Positions 33,841-50,592 are shown, numbered from the stretch's first letter. The stretch is 64,000 nt of DNA from Girardinichthys multiradiatus (GCF_021462225.1 NC_061800.1:18212749-18276748); one strand, 5' to 3'. The notes: generated by a model not told the origin, from the sequence alone. Translations and numbers: made by a program.

Positions 33841-36800
33841 GGAGTGTTTTATATTAAGTTTAAAATATGGCTGACTTAATGTTCTTTTAAGACCCTCTGA
33901 AGCAGGAAACAGATGCTGAAGGTCCTTACTTTGTCTTTACTTTGTGCATCAAACCCCAATTATGTAAGAGCACATATTTCCTGTGACAAAACGAATACGT
34001 CTTTTTGACTTCCACCTTATGTCCGATCAGTTTTTATACTTCATATTTGCATCTTAGCATTTTGTCAGCCTCTTGTATGAAATGTGCCTCCAGGACACAT
34101 CACCAGAGCTCGTAATGCCACATGTAAACTTTCCTCCAGGGTTACAGAAGGCATTCTCAGCATTTGTTTTCACACGCTGAGTACAGTTGTACTCCCCATA
34201 ACAAGATAAGTGACCTTTATGTGAAATTGGTGGAGTTCCCCTTTTATGGCTTTCCAGACCAAGACAAAGAATACCAGGTAAACACTGCTGATGATGCTTG
34301 TTATGCTCATCTCTGTGACAATGTGTGTGTTTTTCCGCAGTCTACGCTTCGAGATGTACTGACATTGACATAATCTCATTTTTTTATATTATTCCTGGCA
34401 CTCTTTGAATGGTCTCAGAATTTCCATTTCATAAACTGTATTTTCCTTGGCAAAGGCAGCAAGATAAAGTCTTTCAGATGCTGTTGCAAGATTTCTGAAC
34501 AGGACTCAAGAGAGCAGAATCATTCAATGTCGCTACTTATAAAAGCGAGGACTTCTCTATCAGATGACAAGCCCCCGTGGCATCAAACTGCAGCTTATGT
34601 GCTCTGCACTGTTAAAGAAAAACACAGGAGAAGGAGAGAACTTCCCTTTAGGGTTAAACCCCCCTTTAAAAATGCACTCAGCTGATGCTTTTACCTCAAA
34701 ACACTCTAGACATCTCCTCAGAGAATAACTGTAGTCCAGAGAGGATGAACATAACTTTCTGCATGAGCACAGCTATTAATAGAAAGAACACAATCGTTGT
34801 GTGTTGGATAATTTAATCCTACAAAAATCAGTGGACAATTTTGGTTAAAAAAAAAACAAAAACAAAAAAACGTTTGGAGACATTCTAAAGTTTTTAGTTA
34901 AGCAGATTAAACTTTTCTTAAGTGCCTTATCTTGCTGTTTACACAGACTGACAGTTTCTCGTTAAAATCAGAATCATTTCCTGTCAGGTGTAAAAGCTGA
35001 TGGATTAATCTAAAGGTCAAATTTCTATCAGTAGTTTTGTATTATTTTCTTCTGTTTGTTCCTGTTCTTTTTCAAATCCAACAGAAAATGCAGGAATTTT
35101 CAAGCACCAGTCAAAGCATCTTTCCATAACCATTATCTGATTTCTATAAAACTCAAAAAAGTGCAGAAAAGTACATGCTACTGGTTGATATCTTCATAGA
35201 CCAAAATAGCGAGGGTTCTTAGGTATAGTATATTTATTGAATAGGGGCATAAAATCTTCTTTCGATCAGCCAATCATCGATCAGACAGAAATACATTGCA
35301 CGTTGCAGTACTGCATCATTAGGAAGAAAAGGCAAACAAAACACATTCTTCCAGAACGTCATCAGACAAAAGATGTGCCTTCTGTGGCTAATTCAGAAGC
35401 TTATTGGGGCAAGAATTTCATTGATTGATTGCATGTCAGAAAATGCCACATGCATGAAAAGGCTCAGCATTTATTAAAATGAAGACACAACATAAAATAG
35501 ACTGAGACAGATCCAAAGATGAGCTTAGGGTGTGGATGGCTGAAGGCAGAATGGTGAAAAAATGAGTATTGATTTTATCGATCCCTGTGTCAGAATACAC
35601 ATCAAGTTCCACTTTGATAAAGTTCAGCCTCAAGAAAGCCACTGACTATTTCACAGACATATTAAACAATAGCTTATTCCGTGAGGTTTTAAATGCTTTA
35701 CTGGATAAAAGTTATAATTATGTCAAAATCCATCTTCTCAGGCTTTAAGCTTGGCATTTATGGACAAAAAAAACTAATCAGCATCTTATTCTGGCAGCAA
35801 AGAGGTGATAGTACAGAACGTATGGAAAAACCAAACAATAGCAGGAATTTAAATGCAGGAAGCAATTTATCAGAGCTAGAGAGTTTTCTTTTTCAAAAGA
35901 CAGGCAAAAAAAAACTAACAGCGGTCTTATCTCCACCCGCTTGAATACTGGCTTACTCCAAACGCTGTTACAGTTTCACTGATGTTGGGACAGACTAATT
36001 CTTTTATTTTTGATTTTCGGAAAAATACCAGGATTTTTTACTAACATTTACTAAAGCCAGGTGTGTATTCAACCATGTCCTGCATCATATGTTTTCAATG
36101 TAGAATAATAGGCTCTTATTTTAGTCCAATAGAGCATCTTGCCCAACACAGAACTGGTGTAATTTTAGGATTTAGGTTTAGTAAAGTATCTGATGAGGAA
36201 CTGGGCTGATCAAAAAATTGGTGTGCCAACTTTCATTTATTCCTTCACAATGACATGTGAAGGGTAACTTTCAACAAAAAACTATTACAAAAACTCCCAT
36301 CACATGAAGAGATGGATTGTGCTTGAAAAGAAGAGAAAGAGACAAAGAGAACCTGAGAGGAAAGCAGTTCCATTTATAGAGCTGATACTCATGTAAATAC
36401 ACAGATAGCTCACAAAACTCTCTCTCTCTCACACACACACACAAAGACACGCTTGCACAACAGTTAGGCCCACGGATGTTCCCATATTCTGGTGGATTGC
36501 CCTTGGGTCTGTGCTATTTCTGCCGGGGGCAGGGGGATCCTGTGTCAGTAATCCTGTCAGGATGAGGGGGATGAGGTCGCCGGATGCAGCTCAAGTCCAT
36601 TGCCTTCATCCTAGTAACACATACGCACATACAAACACACAGGGAGAAAATAATCTGAAGGAACCTGTCGCTAATTTTGTCAGATGACAATAACAAGTTT
36701 TTTAGGTTTTTTTTTCTTCTACTCAAAAAATGTGGGGGTTTTTTCTCTGTCTTTTTGACATTATGAAAGGTCCCCACCTCCACCATTACCACCTTCTGCC

Positions 36801-36970
36801 TCTTGTGAAACTGTGGGAAATGAAGAAGCTGTTTATTCTGAGAGGAAACACTCAAAGCGAAAAGAAGAGTCGGTCACTGTCTGGTTTATCTGTCTGTCTT
36901 CGTCTGTGTGTCAAACGTACTTCTTACAAAACTGACTTCCTGAGTTGCTGCTTTGTTCTACAATTGTTGA
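33841..36970 (-). other. klf12: klf12 intron, unique-looking
   Basis: No transposon ends recognised. Contains A-rich runs (34848-34871) and a TC/CA microsatellite at about 36420-36442. A GC-rich minus-strand stretch at 36514-36610 reads MKAMDLSCIRRPHPPHPDR but lacks a donor. Confidence 0.5.
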
Positions 36971-41304
<4,334 letters not shown>

Positions 41305-42700
41305 TTTGTAAGTCCAATTTTTTAACACTGGTTGACATCATTTGTTGTTGCGCAACACTTTCTGCACTTTGTCTCTCTAACTCGCAGTCCCTAAAAACAC
41401 ATGCTCCAGAACTCTGTGGACAGTCTAAACTCAATTTGGTAAACAAACGTGGACTGGAGACCCGGGTGAAAGGTTGTATCCACCAGAGAAAATGCCAAGG
41501 GAGGGAACACTTAGTCTTTTTTGACATGATGAAATAATAGCTGTGGGACTTCAATTTGCAGGGCTCAAATATTGTTAAATCTTTCAGTACCCTGTGGAAA
41601 TTTCAAATAAGCACAGATAAGTTGATTATAATTCCATATGCAACTGGATAAAACACAGTCGTCCTCTTCATCTTTGTATATATAGTTATATTTTCATACA
41701 TAAAATGTATGGCCAACTTTAAATGAGGGGACTACAGATGCTGGCAATACCCCTCCCCCTTTTTACCCCACTTTCTTCTTTTGTCTTGTCTTAAAGTTAG
41801 ACATGAATCGAGCCATATACTGTAGTACACAGCAGTCAATGCCGGTGTGCTTCATAACTTAGATCAATGAGCCATCACTCAGTATGTCAGTGGTTAACCC
41901 AGCTGATTAGGGGATAATTCAGGGAATTCAATTCAATAAATATGAATCAGTTCCTACATGTTCTTAGCATGAACAAACCATAGCATTTTCCTTGAAAGAT
42001 TCCGTCTGTCAGCAAGAACTCAACTAGTTTGTTGTGATCTGTGACCAATAGAGGATACCTTCAGTCAAGCCATCTCACCCAGTAATTAAATGTCTGAGGA
42101 AAAGCAGAGTTGATGGACTGATAAAGTCCATATCTGTTAGTGATTGGCTTTTAAAACTGACACTATGACACACACACAGACACACACACACCTGTACAGA
42201 TCTTTATCAAATGTCCTTGGACAGTGTAGTGGTAAAGCCAGCAGCAGCTAGCTAGATGAAGCTGAGAAAACAACAAACACAGGTAAGCCATCACGCAGTT
42301 GATTGAAATAAGAATGTTTTTTCACGCATCTCGGTACAGTTGTGTAAAGTGAAACCTTTTAAAAATTGGGTTAAGCCGATTATATAAATTCTGGAAACGT
42401 TGCTATATGCATTAAAAACAAGTTTGTTCAGATAAACATACGTATACCACTTTCAGGGCTCCTAAATTAAGTTATAAATATCTTGACTCACAATAAAAGT
42501 GTTAAGTGCCAGTGATGTTCTCAGCTTTATCCAGTTTTGATGCCTCAGAATGAAAGAATCATTTGAAGCTTTATTTAACTGATGTATCATTCAGTTGGCC
42601 AATTTTGGCTTAATTGGCTCCGAATGGTGGTGACTTTCAAATTTTTTAAATGCTTCAACACACATAACAACACAATACATCCAGCTCATGAGATGAGATG
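41305..42700 (-). other. klf12: klf12 intron, nothing recognised
   Basis: AT-rich unique-looking sequence with one short CA tract near 42168-42192. Confidence 0.5.
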
Positions 42701-42704
42701 ATAT

Positions 42705-43880
42705 TGATATCTTGGATGTGGGGTCACCGGCATTTGGATAGGCTGAGGGGCGATGGTAGAGCTGAGCTGGACAATCCCTGGCTTATCGTTGCAATGGCGG
42801 TGATGTGGTGTGTTTGTGTGGTTGCAAGGGGCATGGTGGGGGATGCCGGCCCCGGATGCTTGCCACTGGCCGGGGACCTCTTGCCGGGTGAGTTTATCCC
42901 ATCTTGGTGTGGGGTCAGCTCTGGTTGGTGGGCTAGTTTGGACCATGTAGACCCATCTTTTGTACATGGCCCCCTCTCCAGATGAGGATAGGGGTAATTG
43001 GGGACTGGGGTCAGGGCAGGGAGGTCAGGATCCAGGCCAGGGTTGCTCAGGTTCAGGCACCAGCGCAGGCTAGCCCAGCCCAGATTCAGGTGCTGGGGCG
43101 TTCTGCCTGTCTCCACCCCTGGAGGGAAGGGGACCACCAACTGGGTCCAGGGTGTGTTGCCCCTATGGGATATCAGCACCCGGACCTGGGAGTATGGCGT
43201 ATGTATGGGGAGTGTGAGGGAGTGTACAACGTCCATTGTTGTTTGTCTTTACCTTGGGTGCGTGGGTGTGAGTGGTTTTATGTGTAAGCATGAGGGTGGG
43301 AACGTTTGATTGAGACTGTGTGTGCCTGTTTTTTGTGTTAGCTTGGGTCTAGGACTGCTCCCTCTCCTGGATCAGTTTAGGTCTCCCATCAAATGTAGGG
43401 CCTATTGCCTCCCTGCCACACAACCTGTCGGTGGTTGGTGTCTCTGCCCACTAGTGTTCTTGTAGTTCTCGGTGTCAGGGGCTGAGTGCTTTGGTGTGTG
43501 CCGGTTCACTCCCTGTGGTGGCTACTTGCCGGGGCCTTGACCCCTGGGATCTGTCGGGCCTCTGCTTGGGGAGTGATATGTCCCGGGGCTCGGACATAGA
43601 TGGCTGCCAGCGGGGCCTGTGGGCTCTTCGCTCCAACTCCCCGGGGCTTCTGCACTGTGACTGCTGGGCGGTTCCCCTGGGACTCCCCCCTGCTCTTCTC
43701 TGGGGGGTTGCGGTAGTCCCAGTGATCTTCTTCTTCTCCTGGGGTTCCAGTGTTCTGGGGGGCCTTTGGATGTCTGTGGCTCGGATCTCCTCTGCATCTG
43801 TCTCGGGTCCAGGGGGGCAGGTCCGTGGCTCCCCACACTCACTATTGCATAATTTTATGGAGAAATCTTGTATACACAAG
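42705..43880. repeat. GC-rich dispersed repeat of unknown class
   Basis: A 1.2-kb block far richer in G (plus strand) than its surroundings, with overlapping frames in several phases on both strands (for example 42724-43236, 43475-43885 and 43491-43910). These are compositional, rich in Pro, Arg and Gly with no domain. The right end reads CACTCACTATTGCATAATTT then TTGTATACACAAGCACACTC, which I associate with a repeat seen elsewhere in teleosts. Probably a non-autonomous or decayed transposon. Confidence 0.5.
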
Positions 43881-45117
43881 CACACTCACACTAAACCCAC
43901 AGGTGTTTAGATTCAGGTGTTAACAGATACACAAATGTTCTATATTGAGCCGCATTTACCACTAAATACATCTTGCATTCATAAGTACCGTGCACTTTTT
44001 GGTAAAAAAGCTGTTAATATGAATGTTTCTGCAGATATAGAAGCAAGCAGGGTGTTATCTTGTATTCTCTTCATCCTTCTTTCTTTACTCCATTCTTTTC
44101 TTCTTCTCTTCCCTTTTCCTTTTTGCCCCACCTCTCTCTCTTTTGTGCTTCTTATTTTTTTCCTTTTCATTTCTGTCTCCAACAACTGAAATAATCCCAA
44201 AGCAGTTTCTAATAAAGTTCCTTTAATAAATATCAAGCAGAACTTTAAAGCGTTAGCTGCAATGCTCCATTTGTGAAAGTAAATCTGTCTGGCTTTTTCT
44301 TGGCACTCAGACAACAATTCTGAGCGCTACTCTGCCGGACAGGACATGGTTAAAAAAAAGCAAAACAAAACAAAAAAGATTAGATGATATTATATTCCAG
44401 TTTTTATGGAATTTTGAAGTGGTCCATAAAAAAAGCATTTCAAACACTCCCTTTCAGTGTTCTTAAAAATAGAATAAAGGTTTCATAAATCTGTTTTAGC
44501 AAAATCTCATTTTAGTTGAAGAATATGACCACAGAATGTGAAGCAGAGATGATTAATTGAAGTATAGTTTATCATCTGTATGAAGCACTGAAACAGATGC
44601 TAACTTTTGCTTTGTTTGTTAGCCAGCCGCTGGATTCTTACAGTGGTTATGCAGAGATGCACTGACAGATTTTCAGCTTCAGCTGTCCTGATCAGTGATC
44701 TACTGTTAAGAACTTTTTTGTACGACCAGTGAATGCACCCTAACCCTAACCCTAAGTACCAGCTCACAGTAACAATAATACTATTTGGTGTAGAAGTTGT
44801 AACTGCAAAAACATAAGACTCAACAGCAGCTATTTTTAGTATCTGCGCTTACATATTACTTGTAACGTGGCTGTTACTGTGTCGACGATTAATGTTTTAC
44901 AAACAAGTACCTAAAATGTGGCCACAAGGGCAATTTAAAAGTGGTGGAAGCTTCTCTGAATCTTGTGCTCAGAAAGCCTGACGAGAGGTCAGTGAGCAGA
45001 ATCTGTCAACGCAACATTGCCACTCATGGCAAGTACTTCCTTTCTTACTTCAAAATAGGAATCTCAAACAGACGCAGGATGTCAATAAACACACTCAGGG
45101 CTCAAAACACTAGCTTA
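43881..45117 (-). other. klf12: klf12 intron with short telomere-like tract
   Basis: Unique-looking sequence, including a pyrimidine-rich stretch at 44060-44180 and a three-unit telomeric tract at 44738-44755. No exon recognised. Confidence 0.5.
44738..44755. repeat. Interstitial telomeric tract, three CCCTAA units
   Basis: Exact (CCCTAA)3, the vertebrate telomere repeat, flanked by unrelated DNA. Confidence 0.95.
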
Positions 45118-45119
45118 TA

Positions 45120-46729
45120 CAGGTCCTTCTCAAAATATTAGCATATTGTGATAAAGTTCATTATTTTCCATAATGTCATGATGAAAATTTAACATTCATA
45201 TATTTTAGATTCATTGCACACTAACTGAAATATTTCAGGTCTTTTATTGTCTTAATACGGATGATTTTGGCATACAGCTCATGAAAACCCAAAATTCCTA
45301 TCTCACAAAATTAGCATACTTCATCCGACCAATAAAAGAAAAGTGTTTTTAATACAAAAAACGTCAACCTTCAAATAATCATGTACAGTTATGCACTCAA
45401 TACTTGGTCGGGAATCTTTTTGCAGAAATGACTGCTTCAATGCGGCGTGGCATGGAGGCAATCAGCCTGTGGCACTGCTGAGGTCTTATGGAGGCCCAGG
45501 ATGCTTCGATAGCGGCCTTTAGCTCATCCAGAGTGTTGGGTCTTGAGTCTCTCAACGTTCTCTTCACAATATCCCACAGATTCTCTATGGGGTTCAGGTC
45601 AGGAGAGTTGGCAGGCCAATTGAGCACAGTGATACCATGGTCAGTAAACCATTTACCAGTGGTTTTGGCACTGTGAGCAGGTGCCAGGTCGTGCTGAAAA
45701 ATGAAATCTTCATCTCCATAAAGCTTTTCAGCAGATGGAAGCATGAAGTGCTCCAAAATCTCCTGATAGCTAGCTGCATTGACCCTGCCCTTGATAAAAC
45801 ACAGTGGACCAACACCAGCAGCTGACACGGCACCCCAGACCATCACTGACTGTGGGTACTTGACACTGGACTTCTGGCATTTTGGCATTTCCTTCTCCCC
45901 AGTCTTCCTCCAGACTCTGGCACCTTGATTTCTGAATGACATGCAGAATTTGCTTTCATCCGAAAAAAGTACTTCGGACCACTGAGCAACAGTCCAGTGC
46001 TGCTTCTCTGTAGCCCAGGTCAGGCGCTTCTGCCGCTGTTTCTGGTTCAAACATGGCTTGACCTGGGGAATGCGGCCCCTGTAGCCCATTTCCTGCACAC
46101 GCCTGTGCATGGTGGATCTGGATGTTTCTACTCCAGACTCAGTCCACTGCTTCCGCAGGTCCCCCAAGGTCTGGATTCGGCCCTTCTCCACAATCTTCCT
46201 CAGGGTCCGGTCACCTCTTCTCGTTGTGCAGCGTTTTCTGCCACACTTTTTCCTTCCCACAGACTTCCCACTGAGGTGCCTTGATACAGCACTCTGGGAA
46301 CAGCCTATTTGTTCAGAAATTTCTTTCTGTGTCTTACCCTCTTGCTTGAGCGTGTCAATAGTGGCCTTCTGGACAGCAGTCAGGTCGGCAGTCTTACCCA
46401 TGATTGGGGTTTTGAGTGATGAACCAGGCTGGGAGTTTTAAAGGCCTCAGGAATCTTTTGCAGGTGTTTAGAGTTAACTCGTTGATTCAGATGATTAGGT
46501 TCATAGCTCGTTTAGAGACCCTTTTAATGATATGCTAATTTTGTGAAATAGGAATTTTGGGTTTTCATGAGCTGTATGCCAAAATCATCCGTATTAAGAC
46601 AATAAAAGACCTGAAATATTTCAGTTAGTGTGCAATGAATCTAAAATATATGAATGTTAAATTTTCATCGTGACATTATGGAAAATAATGAACTTTATCA
46701 CAATATGCTAATATTTTGAGAAGGACCTG
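45120..46729 (-). mobile_element. Complete Tc1/mariner-type DD34E transposon with 199-bp TIRs
   Basis: A 1610-bp element flanked by TA dinucleotides (45118-45119 and 46730-46731). The terminal inverted repeats, 45120-45318 and 46531-46729, are 199 bp each and differ at two positions by eye. Each arm begins CAGGTCCTTCTCAAAATATT and contains an outer (about 45126-45147) and an inner (about 45299-45318) copy of a CTCA..A..TTAGCATA motif, the IR/DR arrangement of long-TIR Tc1-like elements in which the transposase binds two direct repeats per end. One uninterrupted transposase gene fills most of the interior. Near-identical ends plus an intact gene imply recent insertion. It lies in the putative first intron of klf12, with its transposase on the same strand as klf12. 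Confidence 0.95.
45397..46401 (-). CDS. Intact Tc1/mariner transposase (DD34E)
   Basis: A 334-residue cut-and-paste transposase starting at MGKTADLTAV. Residues 7-45 form the first helix-turn-helix (KEISEQIGCSQSAVSRHLSG). Residues 48-62 are basic with a GRKR AT-hook-like element, followed by a second helix-turn-helix at about 65-105. The catalytic triad is complete: D148 in LFSDESKF, D238 in FQHDLAPAH, and E273 in NSPDLNPIENLW, with 34 residues between the second Asp and Glu, the Tc1-type spacing. The length is normal for the family, with no frameshift or stop. The Met is preceded by an untranslated leader inside the element. The protein would act in the nucleus on the element's own TIRs. A second, truncated copy of the gene lies at 10243-10863 on the plus strand. 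Confidence 0.93.
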   Translation of the reverse strand: MGKTADLTAVQKATIDTLKQEGKTQKEISEQIGCSQSAVSRHLSGKSVGRKKCGRKRCTTRRGDRTLRKIVEKGRIQTLGDLRKQWTESGVETSRSTMHRRVQEMGYRGRIPQVKPCLNQKQRQKRLTWATEKQHWTVAQWSEVLFSDESKFCMSFRNQGARVWRKTGEKEMPKCQKSSVKYPQSVMVWGAVSAAGVGPLCFIKGRVNAASYQEILEHFMLPSAEKLYGDEDFIFQHDLAPAHSAKTTGKWFTDHGITVLNWPANSPDLNPIENLWDIVKRTLRDSRPNTLDELKAAIEASWASIRPQQCHRLIASMPRRIEAVISAKRFPTKY

Positions 46730-46731
46730 TA

Positions 46732-48237
46732 CTTGTTCTACCAGACGAAGTCACATGCTGACAGCAACTGGACAGGGCTTTACAAGGCAGACTTCACTTA
46801 GATGAGAAATACTGTGCTGATGCCATGAGGTCTTTATGTCCATAAGCACGTCATTAAACATGATATTCTTTGATACTGCTACAATTCTGAGTTAAATGAA
46901 AATCATAAGTAGGCTAGCAACATATCTTTTGATGCATAAACAAAGAAAATCTTCTATCTACTTCATGTTTAGTTCAACCTCTATCAAGGAATCTGCAGGG
47001 CATTTATTATTTATATATATATTTATATATTTTTATGTACTTTATATACCTTTTGCTTAATTAATTAAGGGTAACACAGAGGAGACTAGCTGATATTAAA
47101 TTGGGTATTAAAGTCCACAGAAAGAAAATTGAAGTTTGCATGTTAGACCCTAAAGAAATCCTGGTAGACTTGGTAGGTAGCTGTATAGAGCATAGAGTAA
47201 CACAGCGTTTGTCCACAACCTGTCACTGCACACTGCCAGTCAGCTGACTGACAAAGGGCTACCACGGTACTTGGAAAAAATTCCATCCATTCACAACACA
47301 GACATTCATTGCATGGAAACCAAAGAAGTGCCAACCATCACTTTGGTTGAATTTTGCATATTTTTACAATGAAAATAATTAGATTGTGTCATACAAATAC
47401 CATGATACTATGAAAGCAAGATATCAAAGTTATCATACCACAAGAATTTCATACCAACCTATGACAGTCCCTTGACAAGACAAAATGTTTAATGTTGCAC
47501 TAATTTGCAATAAATGACACTGATAGCTTAAATTTTAATTTTCCCCCTGTTTATTGCATTTATTGCTACAGTATAATGAACAGACAGAATAAAACCCTTG
47601 ATATGACCGCCATCCCTTACAAATATTTGAGCAATGCATTAATTCACAAATTTCACTGCACATCTTCTTTTCTGTTCATGTCTAAGTCACACTGGTGATA
47701 ATATTAGCGTGTTTATCCATGCACAAGAAGGAGGCCCCTTTGTGAATGGGTTCAAGTGAGACTTTAAACGGGCGCTAATCTCTCTCCATGAACATCCAAG
47801 AGCTAAGGGGGGTCTGATCCACTCCTCCACACACACACAAACACACACACACGCACTCCCCTGCTGTGGAGATAGAGGGATAGATATATCACTTACTAAG
47901 CGTACAGGGAAATTTTACTCAGACTCTTGAATCGACAGGGAACATTTATACACGATACCATCAGATGGAAGATTTTTGCTTACGTGAAAATACACATAGG
48001 TATGTATAGTACACTGACATATTGACTTTCTATGAATGCAAGAACAGTCGAACACAAACAACCAACAGCTGACCTGTAGATAAAGACAAGTCAGGGCCTC
48101 TCTGCATCGTGTGGGTAAAGTCACAGAGGTCAGAGCTTAGTTTCCACATCAAACCCAGGAGCAGAGGCCAGAGTCTCGGCCCCCTCCAAACTTCCTCTCT
48201 CCTACCCTCCCACTCCCTACTGCCCACCCACCCCCTT
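46732..48237 (-). other. klf12: klf12 intron, nothing recognised
   Basis: AT-rich with a TATATA-rich patch near 47010-47035 and CA tracts near 47826-47852. Confidence 0.5.
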
Positions 48238-48261
48238 CACACAAACACACACACACACACA

Positions 48262-48306
<45 letters not shown>
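48238..48306. repeat. (CA)n microsatellite
   Basis: About 68 bp of CA units with one TA interruption. A shorter CA tract follows at about 48544-48568. Confidence 0.97.
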
Positions 48307-48309
<3 letters not shown>

Positions 48310-49299
48310 TCTCCCTCCTCCCTCACTAGATGTACAAATGCCTTTGCTGTCAGCTCTGCCCTGGACCCCTGTAATTGAAAATAACAGCTAAGGGCCAGCC
48401 CCCGGCCACTCTCCTCTGCCCGGTGGCTCTCTGCAGTGGTGACAGCCACCCATCAATACCAATGACTATTACCCTCGAAGTGAGAGCACCACCGATGAGA
48501 TCCAAGACACCACCCCTGCAACACTCTGCCACACACACTAATACGCACACGCACACACACACACACACCAGTGTCCTTCCTCCACTACCCGAGCCTCCTA
48601 ATGTTTAACCCGTTGCTAACATTTGGGTCGGTTGAAGTTCAGGCAAACAAGCAGGTCTCTCTTACATACCCACAGAAATTGCACAATCAGGCGTAAACAA
48701 CTCTACAACATGCAAAGAACAGCGGTAAACTTTTCACACTCCTATGCTCTGCCATCAAGACACTGAGCCACTGTTACTGTAGAACATTTCAACACCTTTG
48801 AGGCAATCCGGACTCAACAGAGGCAGGATATCTGAACCACAACCACCATCAGCATTGTTAAAGTCCGGCTGTTGCTCTTGTTCACTCTGAAGTGTAATCA
48901 CTTTTTGGTTCCTCTGCTCATGACTGCCCATTTACACGCACTGACAATAGAGCTTTCATGCCCAGTGACCATCACTCAGGGGGTCTCTTGTTTCCCCGGA
49001 CCCCAACATTGACGGACACCAAACACAATGCCATAGGTGATCTGAGATGTCATCCGCTTTGACAGAGCAATGACAGCTGAATGAGGTGCGCTGAGCACAC
49101 AAGCACGAAGCACAACAACGTGACGAATGAAACAGACACACACATTCAGAGAAACAAGCACTGGAGCAGAAGACAAGAAAAACGCACAGACCTTGTCAAA
49201 AGCTGCAGAACCGCGGAGACTAGGAGACTGTTTTCCCTTCCACAGTTCCACTGTCTCGTCTCCTCTCCCTTTCCTCTTTTCTCTTCTCACTCTGCGTGA
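48307..49299 (-). other. klf12: Promoter-proximal intron of klf12 (putative)
   Basis: GC-richer, unique-looking sequence just downstream of the putative exon 1 donor. Overlapping short frames on both strands match no family. It may hold proximal enhancers, but no specific site is supported. Confidence 0.4.
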
Positions 49300-49710
49300 A
49301 TGTGCGGAGTGTAAGTGTGTGTGTGTGTATGTGTGAATGTGTGTGAGCGGCTCCCTCCCCTTCGCTTCTGCCTCTCAGCTGCTCAGCTCGGGCAGTTCTC
49401 AGGAAATGAATGGGAGCGCACAGAGAACTGTTGTACTTGCAAATGACTTACCCCGAGTCACATGATCCGCTAAATGTAGGGTGGGCCAGTGGGTGGAGGC
49501 TTCACAAGCGAAAAAGGAAGACAATATACTCTAAGCTTTAACAGCGTGCATCGAATTACATGGGGCCCCTCCGGGGAGGTTTCCGACGTGTCCGTTCTCA
49601 GCTAGCCCGGACTCCCTCAGTGCACCCCGGGCTGCGCCGCTGCACCTCCCCGCTTAAAGGGGACGGAGAGGAAGAGGAGGCAACAAATACAGTCAAGTTA
49701 GAACTCTAAC
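49300..49710 (-). promoter_or_regulatory. klf12: CpG-island-like block, probable klf12 promoter
   Basis: This is the one markedly CpG-rich, non-repetitive stretch in an otherwise AT-rich, CpG-poor window, with many CpGs between 49340 and 49400 and again between 49550 and 49730, including GC-rich runs around 49560-49660. It lies upstream of the klf12 coding exons on the same strand and overlaps a strong minus-strand splice donor. CpG islands of this kind mark vertebrate promoters. Assigning it to klf12 is inference from position and orientation; a divergent plus-strand transcript is also possible. No clear TATA box is seen. Confidence 0.55.
49452..49680 (-). other. klf12: Putative untranslated exon 1 of klf12
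   Basis: On the minus strand the sequence GACTCGGG/GTAAGTCATT is a near-perfect 5' splice site, placing an exon edge at 49452 inside the CpG-rich block. The right limit (transcription start) is a guess, put in the GC-rich zone around 49.65 kb. No KLF12 coding sequence is visible, so this would be 5' untranslated. The intron to the next recognised exon would be about 27.3 kb, which fits the very large first introns of KLF12 genes. Confidence 0.4.
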
Positions 49711-50592
49711 TCGCGTTAGGCTGCTCTTCTGAAACTTTCTTAAGGTGATTTTAATGCGTGCGCTTTAGCAACAGTGAATTAACATTGACTGTTAAGGTGA
49801 AATGTAAATTATAACACAAGTTTGTTTCATTTAAAAAAATATAGAACAGTTTTATTATGGTGCAGCTTATCAGTTAGCCATCAAATACATTTAATTTAAA
49901 AACATAAAAAATGAGAAAAAAATCTATGAGTATGTCATATGGTTTTCCGTATTTTGGGGGATTTTTGGCTTGAATTAAGTCAAATTAAAAGAAGCATTTT
50001 CAAAACTTTAATCAATAAATTTTAGGGAAAGTAAAATTCCATCTTTACACAGAAGTAACATTTTTCAAATTTCAAACAGGAAAAATCAAATGAAAAGCCC
50101 CTTAAGAGGAAATTTAAAGATGGAGGTTGCTGAACGCAAAAGGGTGTATCAGAGAGTGGGTCAGAGAGGGTGTTTCAGTTATGTTTGCCAATCATGTCTT
50201 GGTACCATGGAGCTCCATTGTATTAATTGTGTCCATTGTTAATGTAAATAAAATGTGCCAAAAATATATTTAGTTTTTTTCCTTTACTTTATCCAGTAAA
50301 AATTTGTTGATGAAGATGGTAACACAATAAGAGCAGGAGAACCCTGGTGTTGACAACAGGCTGAACAACGACAAACAGCCAGGTAACCGAAAGATCTAAC
50401 AAAGAATGAAAGCAACTAACTGTCTTATAACTTCTGGGGTAATCAGTGACACGAGCCAGGTGAGTCTGATCGATAGGATGCACTGCAGCTGTGTGGATAC
50501 ATAAATGGAGGAGATGAGAGAAAATGATTAATAAACAGATATGTATACTGCAAAATCTAAGATACAAAAAGGTCTACAAAATCAAATGCTAA
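49711..50592. other. Intergenic DNA upstream of the putative klf12 promoter
   Basis: AT-rich sequence with A/T runs, no gene or repeat recognised. Confidence 0.5.

Noticed and set aside
36514..36610. Minus-strand GC-rich stretch MKAMDLSCIRRPHPPHP after a TTACTAG acceptor-like site
   Set aside because: Weak pyrimidine tract, no GT donor before the stop, and no resemblance to the KLF12 N-terminus.
43475..43910. Overlapping 100-139 codon frames on both strands as possible Pro/Arg-rich genes
   Set aside because: Open frames occur in several phases on both strands at once, as expected from GC-rich DNA. No domain, splice sites or codon signal; treated as part of a repeat.
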